Origin: QQUD01 sp039029915
Lineage (GTDB): Bacteria; Chloroflexota; Anaerolineae; Promineifilales; Promineifilaceae
Reading direction: 5' to 3'
Assembly (NCBI GenBank): GCA_039029915.1
Contig: JBCCFD010000081.1
Span: 1-22,456, forward strand
DNA: 22,456 nt
Shown here: piece by piece, positions 14,610 to 21,657 of the stretch
Numbering within the stretch: position 1 is the stretch's first letter
Layout: every line of letters begins with the position of its first letter
Program-made: the position numbers and the translations under genes
The notes under the pieces: generated by a model
Told to the model about the DNA's origin: nothing
Databases searched by the model: none
What the model saw: the letters and a program-made list of their open reading frames with translations, nothing else

Positions 14610-16588
14610 TTGTATTTTTAATTTTATTTGTTTTTACTCTATTTAATCGACAAAATTCAAGTGCAGCCCCAGATGGTTCCTCATTAGTTTATCTTCCCAC
14701 GATTTATTCCCCAACCGTTGACTTATTGATCACCAATATTATTGTGACTCAAGGGGTGCAATCTGATACAAACTCGGTTCCTTTAGTTAAAGATCGGCCG
14801 ACATTGGTTCGTATTTTTGCGGAAACAGATGAGCCCGGTGGTCTTGATAATATTTCAGTTCGTTTAATTGGGACACGAAATGGGTCACAGTTTGATTCGA
14901 TTGACCTTGGCCCAACGACCGTGCCAGATAGCGCCACAGAAGGGGCGTATAATTCTACTTTTAACACAGTGTTGCCTTCCTCATGGCTAAACGGCACGGT
15001 GAAATTTACGGCCGTTGTTGATTCTGATGATAACATCAGCGAACTGAATGAAAGCAACAATACAATGGCGAGAACTCTGTCATTTAATACAGTGCCTGAC
15101 TTATCAATCACCGTTGTTCCCATTGATTATTCACACCAAGGAAGTGATAGTCCCGGTTTTTACTCAGGTGATCGGGTGGATTACATCAGCAACTTTATGA
15201 TGCGAACCTATCCTGTCGCCAATGTTGATGTGAGAATTCGGTCCTCAAACTACGCTTATTCAGGGAATTTAGACACGGGTAACGCTTGGGAAAATCTATT
15301 AGATGAAGTGACCATCTTAAAACAAATAGATTTGGGCTCAGTCAATGTCCCCGAAGTTTATTATGGGTTTATTCCTATCCGAGACGGCTCACGGCGCTGG
15401 TTTTTTAGCGGCATTGCTGGGATTGGTTGGATTGGGGGAGGCTTCCGCACGTCGCTTGGGCTAAATTTGGGTGACAATGACACAACGGGTTCACTGGCCG
15501 GGCATGAAGTTGGCCACAATTTTGGTCGTCGTCATGCGCCGTGTAATGTGTCAGGTGATCCAAACTATCCTTACGGTGGGGCCTCCATTGGTCAATTTGG
15601 ATACGATAATATTGAATCTGGCTCTGTTTCAATCAAGAACCCCAACTCATTTGTTGACTTTATGAGCTATTGTGATCCAGTTTGGATATCTGATTACACT
15701 TATGAGGCATTGTTAGACGATCAGCAGAATAACGGCCGTATTTCCAATCGGGCTGACTCATTCCAAGAGAGCCTGCTTATTCGTGCCGTTCTAATTGATG
15801 ATGAGCAAGCCTATATCAAGCCTATTTATACGTTCAATCAGGTGCCAACCGATGATCCTGAAGCCGCAGATTATTTTGTTGAGCTTGTCAAAGCAAATGG
15901 TGAGGTTGTGGCCCGACATCCAGTAGCGGTGGCACATGCTGAAGAGCTTGGTGTTACTCTACGCGCTATTTTTACGGCCGTTCCCGTTCCGTCAGAGCCA
16001 TTTGATACGGTTCGTTTAGTAGATGCCGAGACGGTTGTTGGTAGCCGGGCGTTAACCTCATCAACCGCCCATAGAGGAATGACGGCGACCACTGTACAGT
16101 CTGCCACGTCCGTTACAGTACGCTGGGGGAATCCTGAAATTCCTGCTGTTGTGCGCTACACGGCGGATAACGGCGTGAACTGGGTGACTGTAGGCGTTGA
16201 TCGCTTAGGGGGCGAATTCGTTGTGGATACAACGACTTTACCCGGTGGCGACGAAGGGCGATTTGAGGTTATTTTTGCTGATACTTCGCAAACGGCCGCT
16301 ATTAGCGCAAATTTGCCAGCGCCACTGCCAAATAAGGCTCCGATTGCTTGGATCAATGGTCCTTCTGAAATTGAACAAGGTGAGTTTCATCTATTGATAG
16401 GGCATGGGTCTGATTCCGAAGATGGCGTGCTTAATTCGATGCAATGGTTTGTCAATGGAGAGTTGGTGAGCCAAGAAACGGCCCTTTCACTTCACGACCT
16501 TCCTGTTGGTGAACACCAAATTGAATTGGTTGTGTCAGATAACGAAGGTCAGACCGCGACCGTGCAAAAGGTATTGACAGTTCGTTAA
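14582..16588 (+). CDS. Secreted zinc metalloprotease of metzincin type with CARDB-like and PKD-like domains
   Basis: A 668-residue exported protein. A signal peptide (1-29, ending SSAAP) is followed by VYLPTIYSP (36-44), then a CARDB-like beta domain (about 46-170; VDSDDNISELNESNNTM is typical). The catalytic domain holds HEVGHNFGRRH (308-318), where H308, H312 and H318 should bind zinc and E309 is the general base, and a Met-turn-like FMSYC with M361. This is the HExxHxxGxxH plus Met-turn pattern of metzincins. Residues about 500-580 are a beta region, and the last 85 residues resemble a PKD/Ig-like domain (NKAPIAWINGPSEIEQGEF). AAGGTGG precedes the ATG by 4 nt. Substrate unknown. ACGGCCGT at 15008, 15732 and 15974. 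Confidence 0.85.
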   Translation: MSFIKRNGVLVFLILFVFTLFNRQNSSAAPDGSSLVYLPTIYSPTVDLLITNIIVTQGVQSDTNSVPLVKDRPTLVRIFAETDEPGGLDNISVRLIGTRNGSQFDSIDLGPTTVPDSATEGAYNSTFNTVLPSSWLNGTVKFTAVVDSDDNISELNESNNTMARTLSFNTVPDLSITVVPIDYSHQGSDSPGFYSGDRVDYISNFMMRTYPVANVDVRIRSSNYAYSGNLDTGNAWENLLDEVTILKQIDLGSVNVPEVYYGFIPIRDGSRRWFFSGIAGIGWIGGGFRTSLGLNLGDNDTTGSLAGHEVGHNFGRRHAPCNVSGDPNYPYGGASIGQFGYDNIESGSVSIKNPNSFVDFMSYCDPVWISDYTYEALLDDQQNNGRISNRADSFQESLLIRAVLIDDEQAYIKPIYTFNQVPTDDPEAADYFVELVKANGEVVARHPVAVAHAEELGVTLRAIFTAVPVPSEPFDTVRLVDAETVVGSRALTSSTAHRGMTATTVQSATSVTVRWGNPEIPAVVRYTADNGVNWVTVGVDRLGGEFVVDTTTLPGGDEGRFEVIFADTSQTAAISANLPAPLPNKAPIAWINGPSEIEQGEFHLLIGHGSDSEDGVLNSMQWFVNGELVSQETALSLHDLPVGEHQIELVVSDNEGQTATVQKVLTVR

Positions 16589-16610
16589 GATTACGATTTT
16601 CTAAATTTCA

Positions 16611-16650
16611 AAAGGCGCAAGAAAGTTAGATGGTTCTTGCGCCCTTTTTA
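16611..16650 (+). terminator. Rho-independent terminator of the protease gene
   Basis: A 10-bp perfect stem, GGCGCAAGAA (16614-16623) with TTCTTGCGCC (16634-16643), is followed by a T-run. A shorter run of A before the stem would let it also act on minus-strand transcripts from the convergent gene. Confidence 0.93.
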
Positions 16651-16664
16651 TTAATCCATCAGAT

Positions 16665-16737
16665 CTTACGCAACTTTAGCTCGTCAAAGTGGGATGAAAG
16701 CCACATCAACAGGCTCCCGTAACGCTAATTGCGTAAG
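16665..16737. repeat. 73-bp inverted-repeat element next to the orphan gene
   Basis: CTTACGCAA (16665-16673) and TTGCGTAAG (16729-16737) are perfect inverted repeats. After a 2-nt bulge the pairing continues with TTAGC (16676-16680) and GCTAA (16724-16728), giving 14 bp. TATTAAT occurs on both sides (16649-16655 and 16741-16747), as a target duplication might, though 9 nt of the left flank and 3 of the right do not fit. The element ends 5 nt from the stop of the 164-residue gene. It may be a miniature transposable element or a 3'-end hairpin. Confidence 0.5.
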
Positions 16738-16742
16738 TTCTA

Positions 16743-17237
16743 TTAATAATATGAGTAGAATGTGATAACGTTTTCGTGGTGGAAGGAGCAGAGCCAGCTT
16801 TTTGTTGAATCTATCGCGAGCATTTCAACCCCAACTGAATCACCAAAAGCATCCCAATAATTAACTAAGGTTTTCCAATCAGTCTTTACAACAATGTCAC
16901 TGTAGAGCAAGTATATCGTTCTTGAAAAGGGGATTCCTCTCTCAAACAACCAGTTTCTAACATCTTGAATCTTTTGTTCTTTTCCCCAAACCTCATCTAA
17001 ATTTATAGTCATTTCATTTTTGAAATTTGCGTCACTATTGATTGAATAAGTGGGGACTTTATCTAATGCGATTTTAGTGAATTTTAAGGCAAGGCTATCT
17101 TTGATAATTGAAATTCTATTCGCATGGTTACGAGGAAGTGGCAGATATTCGTCGCCAAAAAAGAAGGCTCGCTCTTTATCAGTGAGTAATGACCATTCTT
17201 TAAATTTTGTGTCAAAATCAGCAAGAGTTTTAAACAT
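16743..17237 (-). CDS. Hypothetical protein, 164 residues
   Basis: I do not recognise this protein. It is soluble (no signal peptide or membrane segment), with an acidic Phe-rich front (MFKTLADFDTKFKEWSLLTD) and an aromatic, His-containing C-terminus (WLCSFHHENVITFYSYY). The size, lack of domains and isolated position recall small accessory or immunity-type proteins, but I see no family motif. The base composition looks AT-richer than its neighbours, no ACGGCCGT copy occurs, and no ribosome binding site is visible before the ATG. It is flanked on one side by a possible mobile inverted repeat and on the other by heptamer-type repeats. Recent acquisition is plausible. The long uninterrupted reading frame supports a real gene. 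Confidence 0.65.
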   Translation of the reverse strand: MFKTLADFDTKFKEWSLLTDKERAFFFGDEYLPLPRNHANRISIIKDSLALKFTKIALDKVPTYSINSDANFKNEMTINLDEVWGKEQKIQDVRNWLFERGIPFSRTIYLLYSDIVVKTDWKTLVNYWDAFGDSVGVEMLAIDSTKSWLCSFHHENVITFYSYY

Positions 17238-17260
17238 GGCTTTAAAATCGAAAAACTAGT

Positions 17261-17356
17261 TTTCAATTTCCAATGACCAATCAATAATAAGATTGATTAC
17301 GATTCACGATTACGGTCTGAAGGTTATAAATAAATTACCCAATTACCTAATTACCA
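17261..17356. repeat. Heptamer and octamer arrays in the orphan-lectin spacer
   Basis: Three blocks are seen. 17261-17288 has four 7-bp units ending mostly in CAAT (TTTCAAT, TTCCAAT, GACCAAT, CAATAAT). 17295-17314 has GATTACG, ATTCACG, ATTACG. 17333-17356 has three 8-bp units AATTACC plus C, T or A. The last block runs into the stop codon of the lectin/HhH gene at 17347-17349. The spacer is made almost wholly of such words. Confidence 0.6.
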
Positions 17357-18000
17357 ATCCCCCCAGCCTGTTCCGGCCAGCTCGTTGGATCAGCTAATCG
17401 ATATCGGTCACCCGCGTTGGCTAAAATGGCTTGTAGATCAGAAACGGCCGTTTGAGCAAGTCGTTCCAGATTTGCAATCTTGTTTTGGATTAAAATTTCT
17501 GCAATTTTGGGGCCAATCCCATCAACAAGCTGTAACCCTTTGGCATCGGAGGGCAGAACAACTTCCTTCGTTTTCGTAAGAATGCCAAGGGCATCAACGT
17601 ACCAATCCGCACGACCAACTAAACCAATCACTTCTTCATCTTCATTGGCAGAAAAGTAAAAATCTTTTTCACCACCGTGCCCGCCGTAAATGGGTGAGAC
17701 GCGCCGGTTTGTGTGCAAGCGCACGGCATCAACGTACCAACCATAATGCCCACTAATCCCGGTTAAATATTCATCACGCCCCAATGAAAAGACAAAGTGA
17801 CGCTTGCGATTGCTGCTGTTTCCACCTAGCAGCGGCATCGTTTTGCCCCCCTTGCCGTCAGTGATTGTAAATTGAATGCCTTCAACGACATCGGTGGTTA
17901 AGAGATGGATTTCTTTAATTTTAAATCCATTTGGGATAGCGTATTCTTCAATTTCCACCCCGCCTTGGCCGCCAATAGGCCCGTGCTTGGTCAGGTTCAT
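17347..18000 (-). CDS. Jacalin-like lectin fused to a helix-hairpin-helix domain
   Basis: A 217-residue protein without a signal peptide. Residues 1-142 look like a jacalin-related beta-prism lectin: an N-terminal GPIGGQGG, IKEIHLLTTDVVEGIQFTIT, GKGG, and GWYVDAVRL with the G-x-x-x-D sugar-site pattern at 87-91. A second related segment, ADWYVDALGIL (131-141), ends the prism. Residues 156-197 (LQLVDGIGPKIAEILIQNKI) are a helix-hairpin-helix with GIGPK, as in DNA-binding or DUF4332-like proteins. The gene stands alone between repeats and pgi, on the same strand as pgi. A cytosolic lectin joined to HhH is unusual; the role is unknown. One ACGGCCGT copy (17444) encodes Thr-Ala-Val. The stop codon lies in a repeat unit. 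Confidence 0.75.
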   Translation of the reverse strand: MNLTKHGPIGGQGGVEIEEYAIPNGFKIKEIHLLTTDVVEGIQFTITDGKGGKTMPLLGGNSSNRKRHFVFSLGRDEYLTGISGHYGWYVDAVRLHTNRRVSPIYGGHGGEKDFYFSANEDEEVIGLVGRADWYVDALGILTKTKEVVLPSDAKGLQLVDGIGPKIAEILIQNKIANLERLAQTAVSDLQAILANAGDRYRLADPTSWPEQAGGIGN

Positions 18001-18177
18001 GCTCCGATTCTCCAGTTTTTTCTCATATTGCAGATTGCTTGCAAAACTTCCTAACTCTAATTTTATCTATAGAAAGAGCCCTTCGCAATGACGTACAAGC
18101 ACCAATCGCTGCTCTTAAAAGAAAATGGCAAGGTGAAAATTTATTCTTGTACTGGTCTGAGGAGAAAAGATTTGGGG

Positions 18178-18214
18178 GCAGAGGCACGGCATGGAGAAGA
18201 TGCTATGCCTCTGC
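18178..18214 (-). terminator. Hairpin downstream of pgi, probable terminator
   Basis: GCAGAGGCA (18178-18186) and TGCCTCTGC (18206-18214) form 9 perfect pairs, with GCAT and ATGC able to extend the stem inside. It begins 14 nt past the pgi stop. A C-run and then only a weak T-rich tail follow on the minus strand, so its strength as an intrinsic terminator is uncertain. Confidence 0.6.
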
Positions 18215-18227
18215 GTAGAAAATAATT

Positions 18228-19874
18228 TTACTGTGATCGCATTAGTTTGTAATAGTTGATTAGACCATTTGTAGAGCTGTCATGAGAATGAACAACCCGA
18301 TCATCTGCTAATTCTGGCAAGATGTTTTTGGCTAAAATTTTGCCTAATTCAACCCCCATCTGATCGTAAGAGTTGATATTCCAAATGATCCCTTGGGTAA
18401 AAATTTTATGCTCGTAGAAGGCAATTAGCGTGCCTAACGTTCGCGGGGTCAGCTTTTTATAGAGGAGTGAGTTCGTTGGCCGATTGCCGGAAAATGTTTT
18501 CGCTTTAGAAATCAAGGCAAGTTGGGTTCCCTTCACCCCTTGTTCTTTGAGCTCTTTTTCCGCTTCAGCCGTTGTACGTCCTTTCATCAGGGCTTCTGTT
18601 TGGGCTAAGAAGTTGGAGAGCAGAATGGCATGGTGGTCCCCAATGTCATTGTGAGATTGAACGGCGGCCAAAAAGTCACAGGGAATTATTTTGCTACCCT
18701 GATGGATGAGCTGGTAAAAAGCATGTTGTCCGTTGGTGCCCGGCTGTCCCCAGATAATTGGCCCTGTGTTAAAGGGGACATCGTCTCCTTCACGGGTCGT
18801 GCTTTTACCATTGCTTTCCATATCCCCCTGTTGGAAATAGGCGGAAAAGTAATTTAAGTACTGGTCGTAGGGCAGAATGGCGTGGGTTTGGGCTTTGTAA
18901 AAGTTGTTGTACCAAACACCAAGAAGACCCATGATGACCGGGATGTTTTGTTCAAAGACGGTGTTTCGGAAATGCTCATCAGCGTCATGAGCACCGGCTA
19001 AAAGCTCTTCAAAGTTGTCCATGCCGATCGCGAGGGTGATCGAAAGGCCAATCGCTGACCAAAGTGAATAGCGTCCACCGACCCACTCCCAAAATTCGAA
19101 CATATTTGCTTCATCGATGCCAAAAGTGGTCACCTTTTCACGATTGGTTGAAAGAGCCACGAAATGTTTCGCAACGGCCGTTTCATCTTTTGCCTTTTCT
19201 AAAAACCAGGCCTTTGCGCTGTTGGCATTGGTCATTGTTTCTTGAGTCGTAAACGTTTTTGAGGCAATTAAAAAGAGCGTTGTCTCAGGATTAAGTTTTT
19301 TCAATGTTTCAGCAATGTCGGTGCCATCTACATTTGAGACAAAGTGGGAATTCAAACCATCTTGCGTGTATGGCTTGAGGGCCTCAACCACCATCTTTGG
19401 TCCCAAATCAGACCCGCCAATACCGATATTGACGATATCCGTCATCCGCTGGCCGCTAAACCCTTGCCATTCACCGGAGCGAACGGCTTCACTAAACGCC
19501 TGCATCCGCTCCAAAACGCGGTTGACATCTGCCATTACGTTGTTGCCATTGATATAAATAGGACGATTTGACCGATTGCGAAGGGCAATGTGCAATACGG
19601 CACGATCTTCCGTGTTGTTGATCCGCTCACCGGTAAACATCGCCTCAATCATCCGACTGAGCCCAGCTTCGTGGGCCAGTTTTATCAATAGTGACTTGGT
19701 AGATTGATTGATTCGATTTTTAGAATAGTCGAATAAGATATCATTAAACAAAATAGAATACTTACTAAACCGCTCGGGGTCCTGCTCAAATTGATCGCGC
19801 ATGTGAACCTGACGCGTTTCTTCATAATGGGTTTTGAGGTTTTGCCAAACGGCCGTATCTTCATTAAGCGGCAT
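18228..19874 (-). CDS. pgi: Glucose-6-phosphate isomerase
   Basis: A 548-residue protein, close to the 549 of E. coli PGI. Both family signatures are present: VGGRYSLWSAIG (265-276) and GIIWNINSYDQMGVELGK (495-512). The expected catalytic residues are in place: E353 in QGDMESNGK, H384 in GTNGQHAFYQ and K512; the sugar-phosphate site NIGIGGSDLGP starts at 149. It interconverts glucose-6-phosphate and fructose-6-phosphate in glycolysis. AGGAG precedes the ATG by about 7 nt on the minus strand. It is transcribed away from the membrane-protein gene. The long E. coli-like form differs from the shorter form of many Gram-positives. ACGGCCGT at 19174 and 19849 encodes Thr-Ala-Val both times. Confidence 0.97.
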   Translation of the reverse strand: MPLNEDTAVWQNLKTHYEETRQVHMRDQFEQDPERFSKYSILFNDILFDYSKNRINQSTKSLLIKLAHEAGLSRMIEAMFTGERINNTEDRAVLHIALRNRSNRPIYINGNNVMADVNRVLERMQAFSEAVRSGEWQGFSGQRMTDIVNIGIGGSDLGPKMVVEALKPYTQDGLNSHFVSNVDGTDIAETLKKLNPETTLFLIASKTFTTQETMTNANSAKAWFLEKAKDETAVAKHFVALSTNREKVTTFGIDEANMFEFWEWVGGRYSLWSAIGLSITLAIGMDNFEELLAGAHDADEHFRNTVFEQNIPVIMGLLGVWYNNFYKAQTHAILPYDQYLNYFSAYFQQGDMESNGKSTTREGDDVPFNTGPIIWGQPGTNGQHAFYQLIHQGSKIIPCDFLAAVQSHNDIGDHHAILLSNFLAQTEALMKGRTTAEAEKELKEQGVKGTQLALISKAKTFSGNRPTNSLLYKKLTPRTLGTLIAFYEHKIFTQGIIWNINSYDQMGVELGKILAKNILPELADDRVVHSHDSSTNGLINYYKLMRSQ

Positions 19875-19981
19875 GTTTTTCTCCTAGAGACAAGAAATAG
19901 AGGTTCTGAAATATAGATGATAACTGTTTTAATTTGCTTACCTATGGGATTAATACCGTCATTTTACTCGATTATTGCATA

Positions 19982-20042
19982 AGACCCTAAGAGTATTTAT
20001 GTGTAAAAAAATAGCCATAGGCAGGGAGAACCCTTAGGGTCT
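19982..20042. repeat. 61-bp inverted repeat, AGACCCTAAGGGT family, copy 2
   Basis: AGACCCTAAGAGT (19982-19994) pairs with ACCCTTAGGGTCT (20030-20042) with one mismatch in 13. The arm sequence, arm length and total size match the element at 14233-14294, while the central bases do not. This copy lies between the divergent pgi and membrane-protein genes, so the element is not tied to gene ends. Confidence 0.7.
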
Positions 20043-20111
20043 GATTATATTAATCACGGTAAACAGTCAAATTGATTTGCTCCAACACCCAAAGGTGATA
20101 AAACTTGAGTT

Positions 20112-20609
20112 ATGGTAAACGAAAATTACTCCGAAAGTAATCAAAATGACAAGATGTCAAACTTTATCCGTCGGGCTGGTCAGATTCTGGCCGTTTCTTA
20201 TCCAACATTAGCGCTCGCCACGGGCTTTCGTTCAGTTTATCGCCTGTGCTGTAAGGCAGATGTTGTAGATTTTTTGCCACCAATCTTGAGCCTTGTCGCG
20301 GCCTTGTGTTATCTTCTCGCTACCTTTGGCTTTAAATACAGAGAGCGGTGGGCATGGTGGCTTTCAGTAAATGTTCTTGGGTTCGAAACAGTGATGACCC
20401 TTATTGTCGGTACAATCAGCATCATTAGCCCTGATTTAGTAGGTCGAACCGTTTGGCGATGGTATGGCGTAGATTATGGATTCTTCCCCTTGTTTCAACC
20501 GTTGCTGGGGATCGCATGGTTGTTCCATCCCCAAATTTTAGAGACCTATGGCATTGTTTTGCCAACCTGGTGGCCGAATAGGGGTCGAACGGAAAGTTCT
20601 TTAAACTAA
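20112..20609 (+). CDS. Small integral membrane protein of unknown function
   Basis: A 165-residue protein with about four membrane segments: near 24-44, 52-75 (FLPPILSLVAALCYLLATFGF), 82-107 (WWLSVNVLGFETVMTLIVGTIS) and 125-140 (FPLFQPLLGIAWLF). Short charged loops such as KYRERW lie between them. No catalytic or transporter motif is visible. The ATG at 20112 follows AGGTGA at 13 nt, which is far; an internal ATG at 20154 (MSNFIRR) would remove a hydrophilic 14-residue front and is a possible true start. It lies 69 nt upstream of the haloalkane dehalogenase gene on the same strand, so co-transcription is possible. Confidence 0.65.
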   Translation: MVNENYSESNQNDKMSNFIRRAGQILAVSYPTLALATGFRSVYRLCCKADVVDFLPPILSLVAALCYLLATFGFKYRERWAWWLSVNVLGFETVMTLIVGTISIISPDLVGRTVWRWYGVDYGFFPLFQPLLGIAWLFHPQILETYGIVLPTWWPNRGRTESSLN

Positions 20610-20678
20610 AATAGCTTTGCATCAATAATTAATCTGGCTGAAACGCTGAGTAGTAAATAAGCCAGCAGGAGGAGATAG

Positions 20679-21572
20679 ATGAGCGAGTTGCCAATTTCAG
20701 CAGAAGATCGTTATGAGCGAAAGCGTCTTAAAATTTTAGATAGCGAGATGGCCTATATCGATGAAGGAGAAGGGGATCCGATTATTTTCCTTCACGGCAA
20801 TCCAACTTCAAGCTATCTATGGCGAAACATTATGCCTTACTGTGAAGGATTGGGGCGCATATTAGCACCTGATTTAATTGGCATGGGAGCCTCTGCTGAA
20901 AACCCTTCAGGCAGCTATCGGTTTGTTGATCATTTTAGATATTTGAACGCGTGGTTCGATGCTGTTGGGGTGTCTGAAAATGCGATTCTTGTTATTCATG
21001 ATTGGGGGTCAGGGTTAGGATTTCATTGGGCTAACCTTAATCGAGAAAAGATGCAGGGCATTGTGTACATGGAAGCGATTGTTCGCCCCGTCACTTTTGA
21101 TGAATGGCCTGAATCAGCGCGCGGTATCTTCCAAGGGATGCGCTCACCAAAGGGCGAGGAGCTGGTGCTTGAACGGAACTTTTTCGTTGAGCGTATTTTG
21201 CCTGCCAGCATTATGCGCAAAATGACTGATGACGAAATGAAAGTTTATCGTGCCCCATTCCTTGAAGAAGGAGAGCGGCGGCGCCCAACATTGACGTGGC
21301 CCCGTGAGATTCCATTTGATGGGGAGCCGGCAGATGTCCATCAATTTGTCACAAATTATTCTGAATGGCTTTCTAATGATATCTCTTTACCAAAGCTTTT
21401 TGTTAATGCTGAACCGGGTATCATCTTAACGGGCGCGCAGCGAGAGTATTGCCGCGCTTGGCCAAATCAAGAAGAAATTACGGTAAAAGGGCTGCATTTT
21501 GTACAAGAAGATTCGCCACATGAGATTGGTAAAGCCACGGCCGAATTTGCAAAACGCCTCCGAGCTGAATAA
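20679..21572 (+). CDS. Haloalkane dehalogenase, HLD-II type (DhaA/LinB-like)
   Basis: A 297-residue alpha/beta hydrolase with the full catalytic set of subfamily II: nucleophile D108 in VIHDWGSGLGFHWA, acid E132 in VYMEAIVRP, base H273 in GLHFVQEDSP, and halide-binding N41 (FLHGNPTSSYLWRN) and W109. These positions almost equal those of LinB (D108, E132, H272, N38, W109) and DhaA (D106, E130, H272, N41). Such enzymes replace a halogen on an alkane by hydroxyl in the cytosol; natural substrates of most members are unknown. GGAGGAG lies 5 nt before the ATG. All key residues are kept, so it should be active. It stands 86 nt before the truncated dehydratase gene; no shared pathway is evident. No ACGGCCGT copy. 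Confidence 0.93.
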   Translation: MSELPISAEDRYERKRLKILDSEMAYIDEGEGDPIIFLHGNPTSSYLWRNIMPYCEGLGRILAPDLIGMGASAENPSGSYRFVDHFRYLNAWFDAVGVSENAILVIHDWGSGLGFHWANLNREKMQGIVYMEAIVRPVTFDEWPESARGIFQGMRSPKGEELVLERNFFVERILPASIMRKMTDDEMKVYRAPFLEEGERRRPTLTWPREIPFDGEPADVHQFVTNYSEWLSNDISLPKLFVNAEPGIILTGAQREYCRAWPNQEEITVKGLHFVQEDSPHEIGKATAEFAKRLRAE

Positions 21573-21657
21573 GCAACCCCGCAGTGTGAATTAGCTGTCT
21601 GCCGCTTGCCGCATTTAACGATCACCATCTTCAACTCTAATCCAAAGGATAAGCCGC

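Noticed and set aside
14749..15123. 124-residue minus-strand frame within the protease gene
   Set aside because: Shadow frame opposite a gene with clear domains.
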